DNA of 17,537 nucleotides from Chloroflexota bacterium. GTDB taxonomy: Bacteria > Chloroflexota > Anaerolineae > CG2-30-64-16. The stretch spans positions 1-17,537 of the forward strand of contig JAKPQT010000252.1 in the NCBI GenBank assembly GCA_029555885.1. The letters run 5' to 3'. Position 1 is the stretch's first letter, and each line of letters starts with the position of its first letter. The translations under genes were made by a program, and so were the position numbers. The notes beneath the pieces are model-generated. The model ran no database searches and had not been told where the DNA came from. It saw only the letters and a program-made list of their open reading frames with translations. Below, in pieces: positions 7,214-15,178 of this stretch.

Positions 7214-9820
7214 CTAAGCCGCCTTTTGGTAACCGGCGAGCGTCTCGCTGCGCTGGCGGCCGCGGGCATCCTCATAGCTGACCTCCCACGAGGGCGCCCA
7301 GGCCAGCGCGACGCTGTGTACTTTCACGTCGGTCTTGCGCGGCTTGACCTCGATTTCCTCGATGTCGTTGGCTGCGTTGCTCCATTGCTCGGTCAGGGCC
7401 TCGGCCTCCTGCTCCATCTCGGCCTTCAGCGCCTCGAAGTCGGCCTTCAGCCGTTCGATTTCCGCTTCCGACTCCGCGATATCGGCCTTGGCCGAGCTGG
7501 TCATCCGGCGTTTGGTCGCTGCGCGCGTCAGCCCGCCCAAGCTTCTGCTCTTGCGCCCGAGGACGCCGAGCGCACCGATGACGCTTGATAGGCCGGACAG
7601 CACTTCCTCGCCTATGCGGCCTTTGTATTCCGCCTTGTCTTCTTCCAGCTCGCGCTCCTCGCGCGTCAGCCGTTCCTCCAGGCGTTGCAGCTTAACTTCG
7701 TATTTGTCGCGCAGAGTGTCCACGGCCTTGTCGCGTGCCGCGCGGGCGGCCTCCTGGCAGCGGACGCTGAACTCGCGCTCCGATTCGTCTGCCTGCGCAT
7801 ACAGTTTGAGGGTGCGATTGTAGGGCAGCTTGAACACCTCGCTGCGGTACAGATAATCGGCGAAGCCGGATTGCAGGCTGGTGTAGGTGCGGGGTGAACT
7901 GGCGCCCTCCGGCAGGTCCGCCGCGAAGAACGCGCCGTCAGCGGGTGCGCTGTCCAGGTGGCGCGGGCTGGCATCGAGCGGCTCGGCATCGCGCCAGGAG
8001 ACTAGCTTCAGGTCGCGCGGCTCCGGCAGCAGGAAGGCGAGGTCTCGTTCCTCATCCAGCCCGATCTTGCGGTCGGTGAAGCGCACCGTGGCAAAGCCGA
8101 CCAGTGCGGGACGGTAGATGAGCTGTTGGTGTGCGACCGTGACCTGCGCACCGACCAGTTCAATTACACTTCTCTCAGCCTCGCGCTCCGAGACGGCTAC
8201 GGGCAGGTAGCGTGGCTCGATGCCGGGCGGCAGCATCGGCGGCTGCTGGCTCAGGCCGGCGGGGGTTGCCGGCGCTGCTGCGGCGCGGGCAGGGACTGCT
8301 CCCGCAGTCACGCTGACCGATTGTGCGTCGAGCCGTTGTACTTCGGGCTGCGCGCCGATGACCCGCACCGGGCCGGCTGCCGGCCGCACGGGCGCTGGTT
8401 TGGCGGCCTTACGCTCGGCCATCAGCGAGCGCACCTGTTGCCGCGTCAGCGGTCCGCGCAGATAGCTCATAGCCCAGCGCGTCATGAAAACGACCGGCCC
8501 GTCCCCGTGGACGTTGTGGAGCAGGAAGACGCGGCTATCCAGCGCGGTAATCAGCCGGTCCAGTTCGCTCCGGTTCATGCTGGCGCCCGACTCTGACAGC
8601 GCGCCCTCCAGCCCGTCGAGCAGCCGCTGCTTGTCGCGTTCGGCCTGGAGTTTGCCGATGAACCATGTGCCGGTATTGGTCAGCCCCTTGTAATCCAGGT
8701 CGACCGGGTTTTGCGTCGTGAGCGTGACGCCCAGGCCGAATGCGCGCGCCTGCTTGAGCAGGGTGAGCATCGGGCGCTTGCTGGGTGGGTTGGCCGTGGG
8801 CGGGAAGTAGCCGAATACCTCGTCCATGTAGAGCAGGGCGCGCAGGCTCGTCGTGCCCGGCTGGGCGCGCATCCAACTGATGATGTTTTCGAGCAGGATG
8901 GTGACGAAGAACATGCGCTCCGCGTCATTCAAATGCGCGATGTAGAAGATGGTGTGGCGGGGCTTGCCCGACGGCGTGTGCAACATCGCAGCAACATCGA
9001 GCGCTTCGCCCTGCAGCCAGGCCCCGAAGGAGGGCGAAGCGACGATGTTGTTGAGCGCCATCGCCAGGCCGAAGCGGTCCTTCTCCGGGTAGAATGCGTC
9101 GACATCCAGCACGCCCACCTGGCGGAACGGCGGCTTCTGCACGGCCTGGATGAGCTTCGCCAGGTCCAGGTCCTGCCCGGCGCGCCAGGCGCTTTCGACG
9201 ATCGTCGAGAGCAGGATGTGCTCACGGCTACGCACCGGGTCCGCGTCGATGCCGACCAGCCCCAGCAGCGCGGAGACGGTCCCCTGGATGCGCTCGCGCA
9301 GCGTCTCGGTCTCGTCGTCCCAGTTGAGGTCAGGCGCCTGGAAGCTGCTCAGGATGCTGACAGGCAGCCCGGCATCCGAGCCGGGGGTGTAGATTGAGAA
9401 GTCCGCGGATTCCTTCAGCGCCCGGATTCGTTCGGGGCCTTCCTCCCAGCTTGCCAGCCCTTCGCGCCACAACTTGGCCTGCGCAGCCGCGAACTCCTCA
9501 GGGGTCTGGCCCTTGCGCCGCGCGTCGTCCAGGTTGATCCAGGGCAGGAAGTCCTCCGGGCGCAGCTCCGGGAAGGTCAGCAACAGATTGGTGATGTCGC
9601 CTTTGGGGTCGATGATGATGGCGGGCACGCCGTCGAGCGCCGCCTCTTCCAGCAGGTCGATGCACAGGCCGGTCTTGCCGCTGCCGGTCATGCCGACGCA
9701 GACGGCATGGGTGGTCAGGTCGCGCGCGTCGTAGTTGATGGCGGCGTCGCCTAGCTTCCGCGTCGCCAGATCGTACGTCTTGCCCAGATAAAAACTGCCC
9801 AGTTTTTCGATGATCGGCAT
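7214..9820 (-). CDS. HerA/FtsK-type P-loop ATPase with coiled coils
   Basis: This 868-residue ATPase has Walker A GMTGSGKT at residues 43-50, a DPKGD motif at 71-75 and Walker B LLYMDE with D333-E334. A conserved TLTTQNPVDLD stretch follows, as in HerA-like (DUF87-type) ATPases that move DNA or protein. After a Pro/Ala-rich linker near residue 500, the C-terminal half has two charged coiled coils (about 690-735 and 770-815) separated by a Gly-rich hydrophobic stretch. A final beta-rich piece follows. I chose ATG 9820, with GAGGAG about 8 bases before it, over GTG 9835, which falls inside that site. No nuclease such as NurA, and no secretion genes, are next to it, so its process is unknown. 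It is convergent with the C25 peptidase. Confidence 0.82.
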   Translation of the reverse strand: MPIIEKLGSFYLGKTYDLATRKLGDAAINYDARDLTTHAVCVGMTGSGKTGLCIDLLEEAALDGVPAIIIDPKGDITNLLLTFPELRPEDFLPWINLDDARRKGQTPEEFAAAQAKLWREGLASWEEGPERIRALKESADFSIYTPGSDAGLPVSILSSFQAPDLNWDDETETLRERIQGTVSALLGLVGIDADPVRSREHILLSTIVESAWRAGQDLDLAKLIQAVQKPPFRQVGVLDVDAFYPEKDRFGLAMALNNIVASPSFGAWLQGEALDVAAMLHTPSGKPRHTIFYIAHLNDAERMFFVTILLENIISWMRAQPGTTSLRALLYMDEVFGYFPPTANPPSKRPMLTLLKQARAFGLGVTLTTQNPVDLDYKGLTNTGTWFIGKLQAERDKQRLLDGLEGALSESGASMNRSELDRLITALDSRVFLLHNVHGDGPVVFMTRWAMSYLRGPLTRQQVRSLMAERKAAKPAPVRPAAGPVRVIGAQPEVQRLDAQSVSVTAGAVPARAAAAPATPAGLSQQPPMLPPGIEPRYLPVAVSEREAERSVIELVGAQVTVAHQQLIYRPALVGFATVRFTDRKIGLDEERDLAFLLPEPRDLKLVSWRDAEPLDASPRHLDSAPADGAFFAADLPEGASSPRTYTSLQSGFADYLYRSEVFKLPYNRTLKLYAQADESEREFSVRCQEAARAARDKAVDTLRDKYEVKLQRLEERLTREERELEEDKAEYKGRIGEEVLSGLSSVIGALGVLGRKSRSLGGLTRAATKRRMTSSAKADIAESEAEIERLKADFEALKAEMEQEAEALTEQWSNAANDIEEIEVKPRKTDVKVHSVALAWAPSWEVSYEDARGRQRSETLAGYQKAA

Positions 9821-9881
9821 GGCCTTACTCCTCACTCGAAGCAGTGTTTTCGCGACTGATGCGTGATGCTCTGGTGTAGCC

Positions 9882-10838
9882 TCAATCGTGGGCGGCCACC
9901 ATCAATCGTTCGATGTGTTCTGCCGGGACGGTCGCGGCCCGCTGGACCGCACGGCGCCAACCGAGCACGCGCGTCAGGCCGGCTAACCCTGCAAATTGAC
10001 CGCGCAGCCGCGCGCGCGCGGCAGCGCCCCGCCAGGCAGCCAGCGCGTCGCGCGTAATCCGCCACTGCGCGGCCACGATGCGCCCGAAATGGCGGCGGAG
10101 CAGCGGGCCGGGCATGTCTTTGGCAATGACCCAAATGGTGTTGCGGCCCGTATAATAGCTCGACAGGACGCCGCCGCCCGTCGCGCTCAGGTGATGGTAG
10201 AGCCGCGCGGCGGGCACGAACACTGCGGGCCAGCCGCGCAACTGCAGCCGCCACGCCAGGTCCACGTCTTCCAGGTACATGAATAGCCGCGCGTCGAAGC
10301 CGCCGGTCTGCTCCCACGCGGCGCGGCGATAGGCCACCCCGCCGCCGCACCCGCCGAACACAACCGGCTGGTCATCGTACTGGCCCTCGTCGCGCTGCCA
10401 GACCCCGCGGTTGCGCGGGATGCCGTCTACGCCCATGACGTCGCCCGCGTTGTGCAGCGTGTCGCGGCGGTCATAGAGCAGCATCTTGCTGGCAAATGCA
10501 CCGGCGTCCGGGTGAGCCTCTGCGGCTGCGGCCAGCGCGGCCAGCCAGCCCGGCTCGGCCTCCGTGTCGTTGTTGAGCATCACCAGCAGGTCGCCCGTCG
10601 CCGCGGCGGCCCCTGTGTTGCAGCCGATTGCGAGGCCGCTGTTCTGCGCCAGCCGGACGACCCGTACCTCGGGATAGTGTGCCTGCACGAACGGCACCGA
10701 CTCATCCGTCGATGCATCATCGACTAAAATGACCTCGGTCAACTCACGAGGGTAGGTCTGATTGCGCAGCGCGTCCAGACACGGCTGCAAGAATTGCAGG
10801 CCATTGTAGTTAGGAATAACAATACTGCATTTCAGCAT
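9882..10838 (-). CDS. Family 2 glycosyltransferase, rhamnosyltransferase-like
   Basis: A 318-residue inverting GT-A glycosyltransferase of the COG1216 type. Visible are the N-terminal SIVIPNYNG, the nucleotide-binding VDDAST (D40-D41), the NND metal-site motif (residues 89-91), and YLEDVDLAWRLQLRGW with E190/D191/D193 as acid and base candidates. YHHLSAT near 214-220 is common in rhamnosyltransferase-like members. No transmembrane segment is evident, so it probably acts at the inner face of the membrane on a lipid-linked sugar. The ATG at 10838 has a poor ribosome site, and the gap to the upstream rfbD gene is only 34 bases, which fits translation in one operon. The pairing with rfbD suggests dTDP-rhamnose as donor; this is inference. 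Confidence 0.9.
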   Translation of the reverse strand: MLKCSIVIPNYNGLQFLQPCLDALRNQTYPRELTEVILVDDASTDESVPFVQAHYPEVRVVRLAQNSGLAIGCNTGAAAATGDLLVMLNNDTEAEPGWLAALAAAAEAHPDAGAFASKMLLYDRRDTLHNAGDVMGVDGIPRNRGVWQRDEGQYDDQPVVFGGCGGGVAYRRAAWEQTGGFDARLFMYLEDVDLAWRLQLRGWPAVFVPAARLYHHLSATGGGVLSSYYTGRNTIWVIAKDMPGPLLRRHFGRIVAAQWRITRDALAAWRGAAARARLRGQFAGLAGLTRVLGWRRAVQRAATVPAEHIERLMVAAHD

Positions 10839-10872
10839 GGCGGTATTTCAACCAGTATTGCGCTGCAACGGA

Positions 10873-11712
10873 TCATTCTGTGGTCAAGCTCTTGATGTAC
10901 TCGGCCAGCGCCTCCTGCCAGGGGCGCAGGGACAAGCCGAGCGCCGCGCCCGCGGTGTTTGCCAGGACGGCATGGAGCGGGGGCTTCGACGGCCGGGGCC
11001 AGTCGGCGCTCAGGATGGGCGTGACCGGCACATCCGCCCGGCCTGCCAGCCGGAGGATGTGCTGCGCGAACTCGAAGCGCGAGCAGAAGCCGCTGTTCGT
11101 CAGATGGTAGATGCCGTAGTGCCCGGTCTCCGCCAGCCGTACCAGCGCGAGAGCCACATCGGGCGCATAGGTGGGATTGCCGAACTCGTCTGCAGCGACG
11201 CGCAGGCTGCCGTACTTCTGCGCGCCGGCAAGGATCTTCGTGACGAAGTTGGTGCCGCCCGGCCCGAACAGCCAGGCCACGCGCACGATGTACCGCCGCG
11301 GCAGCAGGTCCGTCACGATGCGTTCGGCTGCGGCTTTGCTGCGCGCATAGACGCTGAGGGGGTTCACCGTGTCCCATTCGCGATAAAGCTCGCGGCGCGT
11401 GCCGTCGAACACTTCGTTGGTGCTGATGTGCAGCAGGGCTGCGCCTGCGCACTGCGCGCCAAGCGCGACGTTCTGTGTGCCGATGGCATTCACCCGGAAA
11501 GCTCGCTCGGGGTCGGCCTCGCAGCCGTCCACATCGGTGTAGGCCGCGGCATGGATGACTAGATCCGGCTGGAAGTCGCTGATGCACGTCACCACGCCCG
11601 GCTGAGTGATGTCGTCGCAGGGCAAATCCAGCGGCAGGACGGTGTGTGCAGCGAATGCCGTCAGCAGTTGGCGGCCCAGTTGTCCGTTGTGGCCGGTGAT
11701 GACCACGCGCAT
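10873..11712 (-). CDS. rfbD: dTDP-4-dehydrorhamnose reductase
   Basis: A 279-residue RmlD-type short-chain reductase that makes dTDP-L-rhamnose using NAD(P)H. The nucleotide-binding GHNGQLG is at residues 7-13, DLVIHAAAYTDVDGCE at 50-65, STNEVFDG at 97-104 (the family usually has STDYVFDG), and the catalytic Y122-x3-K126 in YARSK. DEFGNPTYAPDVA matches the family's substrate-site region. ATG 11712 is preceded by AAAGGAT with about 8 bases spacing; a longer reading from 11817 would translate the octamer repeat array and is rejected. The other rhamnose genes (rfbA, rfbB, rfbC) are not in the window. Confidence 0.93.
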   Translation of the reverse strand: MRVVITGHNGQLGRQLLTAFAAHTVLPLDLPCDDITQPGVVTCISDFQPDLVIHAAAYTDVDGCEADPERAFRVNAIGTQNVALGAQCAGAALLHISTNEVFDGTRRELYREWDTVNPLSVYARSKAAAERIVTDLLPRRYIVRVAWLFGPGGTNFVTKILAGAQKYGSLRVAADEFGNPTYAPDVALALVRLAETGHYGIYHLTNSGFCSRFEFAQHILRLAGRADVPVTPILSADWPRPSKPPLHAVLANTAGAALGLSLRPWQEALAEYIKSLTTE

Positions 11713-11730
11713 GGGCGATCCTTTCTCGTA

Positions 11731-11783
11731 TGACAAGGTGACGGGGTGACAAGGTGAAGAGGTGACGGGGTGAAGAGGTGACC
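11731..11783. repeat. Octamer tandem array, left arm
   Basis: Six uninterrupted 8-bp units (TGACAAGG, TGACGGGG, TGACAAGG, TGAAGAGG, TGACGGGG, TGAAGAGG) and a partial seventh, consensus TGAnnnGG. The array begins 18 bases upstream of the rfbD start codon. A second array of the same family in the opposite orientation follows at 11841-11878. Between them (11784-11840) there is a small hairpin TCGCT/AGCGA at 11791-11803. Confidence 0.85.
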
Positions 11784-11840
11784 GTTCTCTTCGCTTTGAG
11801 CGAGGCGGCACACCCAAGTAGCATGGCGCTGCATTTCAGC

Positions 11841-11878
11841 TCACCAAGTCACCAAGTCACCAAGTCACCTTGTCACCC
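11841..11878. repeat. Octamer tandem array, right arm (opposite orientation)
   Basis: TCACCAAG occurs three times in a row, then TCACCTTG and TCACCC, again with exact 8-bp spacing. On the - strand the units read TGACTTGG and TGACAAGG, the same TGAnnnGG family as the left arm, so the two arms can pair partly. The pcm stop codon (11873-11875) lies within this array. Confidence 0.85.
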
Positions 11879-12565
11879 GTTCAGTAGCTCGCGCAGCCGG
11901 CGGCGCAGCGCAGCCAGGGTCGGGTCCGGCTCAGGGCGCGGATGCCGGGCGACCAGCGGCACGAAGCGCACTTCGGCCAGTCGTGCGGCGCGCAGCGCAT
12001 CGTCCGGCCCATCGCCAAGCCCCTTCTCGACCAGCCAGAGCATCTGGTCCCACGCGCTGCCGCCGACCGGCATGACGAGGCGGCCGCCCGGTGCGAGCTG
12101 CTGGACGAGCGCGGGGGGAATCTCAGCCCCCGCCGCCGTGACGATGATGGCATCGTAGGGTGCGTGTTCCGGCCAGCCGAGACTGCCGTCGCCCACTTTG
12201 AGTTGCACCGCGTGGCCCAGGCCCCGCAGCCGTTCGTCTGCCGCACGGGCCAGCTCAGGCAGCACTTCGACGCTCCAGACGTGCGGCGTGATATGGGCGA
12301 GAATCGCCGTCTGATAGCCCGAGCCGGTGCCGATTTCCAGCACGCGGCTATCGGGCGTCAGGCGGAGCGCCTGGGTCATCAGAGCGACGATGTAAGGTTG
12401 CGAGATGGTCTGTCCCTGGCCGATGGGCAGGGCGATATCCTCGTAGGCCTGGTCGCGCAGCTCCGGCGGAACGAACAGGTGGCGGGGGGTTGCGGCCAGT
12501 GCAGCACGGACGGCCTGGTCGGTGATATCCGGCCAGCGCGGCGGCCACCCCTCGCGACCTTGCAT
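11873..12565 (-). CDS. pcm: Protein-L-isoaspartate O-methyltransferase
   Basis: A 230-residue SAM-dependent methyltransferase that repairs isoaspartyl damage in cytoplasmic proteins. GQTISQPYIVALM (51-63) is the family's substrate-binding loop, and LEIGTGSGYQTA (76-87) is the SAM-binding motif. WSVEVLPELA is motif II-like, and YDAIIVTAA with PALVQQLAPGGRLVMPVG completes the fold. ATG 12565 is preceded by GAGGAG at about 9 bases. Upstream in-frame codons run into the heptad repeat array and were excluded. The stop TGA is formed by the octamer repeat, so the repeat touches the coding end. Confidence 0.95.
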   Translation of the reverse strand: MQGREGWPPRWPDITDQAVRAALAATPRHLFVPPELRDQAYEDIALPIGQGQTISQPYIVALMTQALRLTPDSRVLEIGTGSGYQTAILAHITPHVWSVEVLPELARAADERLRGLGHAVQLKVGDGSLGWPEHAPYDAIIVTAAGAEIPPALVQQLAPGGRLVMPVGGSAWDQMLWLVEKGLGDGPDDALRAARLAEVRFVPLVARHPRPEPDPTLAALRRRLRELLNG

Positions 12566-12586
12566 GCCTACCGCTCCTCTTTCACG

Positions 12587-12661
12587 GGTTGAAGGTTGGA
12601 AGGTTGAAAGTTGGCGAACACCTACCTGCAACCTGTAACCTGTAACCTTCAACCTGCAACC
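12587..12661. repeat. Heptad repeat arrays in inverted orientation
   Basis: The left arm (12587-12614) has four GGTTG-type units with 7- to 8-base spacing. The right arm has five perfect heptads (CCTGCAA, CCTGTAA, CCTGTAA, CCTTCAA, CCTGCAA at 12625-12659). On the - strand these read TTGCAGG, TTACAGG and TTGAAGG, the same family as the left arm, so the region can form an imperfect long hairpin. It fills nearly the whole gap between folE and pcm and may act as a processing or attenuation structure. Confidence 0.85.
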
Positions 12662-12667
12662 GTGCGC

Positions 12668-13303
12668 CTACCGTCGCCGCGTCAGCTCCAGGAACTCGCT
12701 GCGGACGCGGGGGTCGGTCAGGAAGCTCCCGCGCACTGCGCTGGTGACGGTCGAGCTGCTCTGCTTCTCCACCCCGCGCATCATCATGCAGAAGTGGCTG
12801 GCCTCCAGGATGACGCCGACGCCGTGAGGCGTCAGGATGTCCATCATCGCGTCGGCCACCTCGTTCGTCAGTCGCTCCTGGACCTGCAGCCGCCGTGCGT
12901 ACATGTCGACGAGCCGCGCCACTTTGCTCAACCCGATGATGCGGCCATTCGGGATGTAGCCGACTGTGGCCCTCCCGAAGAAGGGCAGCATGTGGTGCTC
13001 GCACATCGAGTAGAACTCGATGTCCTTGACGACTACCATTTCCTCGCAGCAGTTCTCGAAGATGGCGTCGTTAATGACATCTTCGAGCTTGGTCTGATAG
13101 CCGCTGGTCAGGAAGTCCAGCGCCTTCGCCACGCGCAAGGGCGTGCGGCGCAGCCCCTCGCGCTCCGGGTCCTCGCCCAGGCGGACGAGCATCTGCGCGA
13201 CCAGGGCCTCGAACTGGGGGTCGTACACCTCATTGGCGGCTGCGTCAATATCGGTGGCATAGTGGGCGTCCGTGAGGGTTGTTGCAACTCGTGAATCTAC
13301 CAC
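12668..13303 (-). CDS. folE: GTP cyclohydrolase I
   Basis: A 211-residue homodecamer-type GTP cyclohydrolase I that makes 7,8-dihydroneopterin triphosphate, the first step to folate. Zinc ligands are visible: C101 and H104 in [12 protein letters not shown] and C172 in [20 protein letters not shown] (182-192) is also conserved. The start is GTG 13303, overlapping the folB stop by 7 bases, with AGGA about 9 bases upstream; this suggests coupled translation. The first 25 residues are not conserved in the family. The product could also feed queuosine-type pathways, but folB next to it favours folate. Confidence 0.96.
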   Translation of the reverse strand: MVDSRVATTLTDAHYATDIDAAANEVYDPQFEALVAQMLVRLGEDPEREGLRRTPLRVAKALDFLTSGYQTKLEDVINDAIFENCCEEMVVVKDIEFYSMCEHHMLPFFGRATVGYIPNGRIIGLSKVARLVDMYARRLQVQERLTNEVADAMMDILTPHGVGVILEASHFCMMMRGVEKQSSSTVTSAVRGSFLTDPRVRSEFLELTRRR

Positions 13304-13692
13304 GCCAGGAGTTCCTTTCTCTCTCGATACAGTGTGACGCCGACGGAGCGCGCAAAGCGCAGCGCTCCCGGCTTTTCGACTGTCAGCTCGACGGCCTGCA
13401 CGCGGGGCTCCTTCTCGAAGCAGATGCGGACGAGGTCCAGCGCGAGCCGTTCCACCAATTGCGGGGCGCCATCTTCGATATGGGCGATCAGTGCCTTGGC
13501 GATGGTCCGGTAGTTGGCGGCATCCGCAATGTCATCACTTGTGCTGGCTGTGCGCAAGTCGACCCACAGTGTGACGTTGACCAGGATGTCCTGGCGGTTG
13601 AGCCGTTCCTCCGGGTTGATGCCGACGATGCCGCGCACCAGTAGATCACGAATCACGACGCGGTCGAGCTTAGAGATTTCGGTTTGAGTCAT
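13297..13692 (-). CDS. folB: Dihydroneopterin aldolase
   Basis: A 131-residue FolB-type enzyme that splits 7,8-dihydroneopterin to 6-hydroxymethyl-dihydropterin and glycolaldehyde. Motifs typical of the family are [20 protein letters not shown] (21-40), the substrate-contacting Tyr in NYRTIAK (60-66), the acidic helix VERLALDL, and [10 protein letters not shown] with the catalytic Lys (107). ATG 13692 lies 8 bases after the proS stop with AAAGGG just before it. The order proS-folB-folE is tightly packed, so the three are probably co-transcribed. folK and folP are not in the window. Confidence 0.94.
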   Translation of the reverse strand: MTQTEISKLDRVVIRDLLVRGIVGINPEERLNRQDILVNVTLWVDLRTASTSDDIADAANYRTIAKALIAHIEDGAPQLVERLALDLVRICFEKEPRVQAVELTVEKPGALRFARSVGVTLYRERKELLAW

Positions 13693-13700
13693 CTTTCCCT

Positions 13701-15149
13701 TTAGTATGCCCTTGCGAAGATGGCGACCTGGTCGGTGCGCTGGCCCGTGTAGAAGCAGGCACCTTCGCCTTCCGGCTTCTCGAACGGGAAGCAGCGGATG
13801 GTGGCCTTCGTCTCTTCCTTGATGCGATCCTCGTCCTCGCCCGTGCCGGCCCAGTGGACGCGGATGAATCCGCCCTGGGCTTCGAGCACCTGCTTGAACT
13901 CGTCGTAGGTTTTGGCCGTGCGTGTGTTAGCGTCGCGGTACTCCGTCGCGCGGCGCAGCAGGTTGGCCTGGATGGTCGTCAGCATCTCCTGGACGACAGC
14001 CGTGAGGCCGTCCACCGGCACACCGAACGTCTTGCCCTCCTTGCCCGGCACGTCGCGCCGCGCGAGGACGACGGCATTTTGCTCCACGTCGCGCGGGCCG
14101 ATTTCGATGCGCAGCGGCACCCCGCGCATCTCCCAGTCGTTGAACTTGAAGCCCGCGCTGAGCTCGTCCCGGTCGTCCAGCTTGACGCGGATGCCCGCCT
14201 CCTTGAGCAGGGCAAACACCTGCTGTGCCAGCCCGCGCACGGCTGCCTGCTCCGCATCCTTGCGCCAAATGGGGACGATGACCACCTGCAGCGGGGCGAG
14301 CCGCGGCGGCAGGACGAGGCCCTGGTCGTCGCCGTGCGCCATAATAATCGCGCCGACCATGCGCGTGCTGAGGCCCCAACTGGTTGTCCAGGCGTGATCC
14401 AGCTCGTTGTTCTGGTTGAGGAAAGTGATGTCGAAGGCCTTCGCGAAGTTCTGGCCGAGGAAGTGGCTCGTCCCCGATTGCAGCGCCCAGCCGTTGCCCA
14501 TCATGGCCTCGATGGTGTAGCTGTCCACCGCGCCGGCGAATTTCTCGCGCTGGCTCTTCTTGCCCTGGATGACGGGAATCGCGGCCTCGTTGATGGCGAA
14601 GTCGGCATAGACGCCCAACATGCGGATGGTCTCTTCGAGCGCTTCCTGTTCGGTGGCGTGGGCCGTGTGACCTTCCTGCCACAGGAATTCGGTCGTGCGC
14701 AGGAACAGCCGCGTGCGCAGCTCCCAGCGTACCACGTTGCCCCACTGATTGATGAGCACGGGCAGGTCGCGGTAGGAGCGAATCCACTGGCTGTACATAT
14801 GGCCGATGATCGTCTCCGATGTCGGGCGCACCACCAGCGGCTCATCCAGCTCCTTACCGCCGCCGACCGTGACGACGGCCAGCTCCGGCGCAAAGCCCTG
14901 GACGTGCTCCGCCTCCTTTTGCAGGAAGCTCATCGGGATGAAGAGGGGGAAGTACGCGTTGACGTGGCCGGTGTCTTTGAAGCGCCGGTCAAGCGCGGCC
15001 TGGATGTTCTCCCAGAGGGTGTAGCCGTAGGGCCGGATAACCATGCAGCCCTTGACCGGCGAGTAATCGGCCAGCTCGGCCTTCTGCACGACATCGGTAT
15101 ACCAGCGCGCGTAGTCTTCGCTGCGTGGGGTCACGCCTTTTTCTGCCAT
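13701..15149 (-). CDS. proS: Prolyl-tRNA synthetase, archaeal/eukaryal type
   Basis: A 482-residue class II aminoacyl-tRNA synthetase that charges tRNA-Pro. Motifs seen include VIRPYGYTLWENIQ near the N-terminus, LVVRPTSET, motif 2 RWELRTRLFLRTTEFLWQEGH, the Pro-pocket GTSHFLGQNF and GDDQGLVLPP. An anticodon-binding domain (about 290-390) precedes the C-terminal extension ending IFARAY, so it is the short form without the YbaK editing insert. In the C-terminal domain, where relatives bind zinc with four Cys, the pattern reads WAGTGEDED and ACFYTGQ, so most ligands are gone. ATG 15149 has AGGAG about 11 bases upstream; the longer reading from 15350 runs antisense-frame through the next gene and is rejected. 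Confidence 0.95.
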   Translation of the reverse strand: MAEKGVTPRSEDYARWYTDVVQKAELADYSPVKGCMVIRPYGYTLWENIQAALDRRFKDTGHVNAYFPLFIPMSFLQKEAEHVQGFAPELAVVTVGGGKELDEPLVVRPTSETIIGHMYSQWIRSYRDLPVLINQWGNVVRWELRTRLFLRTTEFLWQEGHTAHATEQEALEETIRMLGVYADFAINEAAIPVIQGKKSQREKFAGAVDSYTIEAMMGNGWALQSGTSHFLGQNFAKAFDITFLNQNNELDHAWTTSWGLSTRMVGAIIMAHGDDQGLVLPPRLAPLQVVIVPIWRKDAEQAAVRGLAQQVFALLKEAGIRVKLDDRDELSAGFKFNDWEMRGVPLRIEIGPRDVEQNAVVLARRDVPGKEGKTFGVPVDGLTAVVQEMLTTIQANLLRRATEYRDANTRTAKTYDEFKQVLEAQGGFIRVHWAGTGEDEDRIKEETKATIRCFPFEKPEGEGACFYTGQRTDQVAIFARAY

Positions 15150-15178
15150 GTGTATCTTACTCCTACCGAATGGTGAGG

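Noticed and set aside
11713..11817. N-terminal extension of rfbD from 11817
   Set aside because: It translates the octamer repeat array, and the dinucleotide-binding fold begins at the ATG 11712, which has its own ribosome site.
11731..11878. CRISPR array
   Set aside because: The units are 8 bp without unique spacers of 25-40 bp, and no cas gene is present.
12566..12652. N-terminal extension of pcm from 12652
   Set aside because: It translates the heptad repeat (YRLQV- and LSTFQPST-like residues) and is not part of the methyltransferase.
13854..15176. 440-codon open frame on the + strand over proS
   Set aside because: It is antisense to a certain prolyl-tRNA synthetase, has no domain pattern and has shadow-frame composition.
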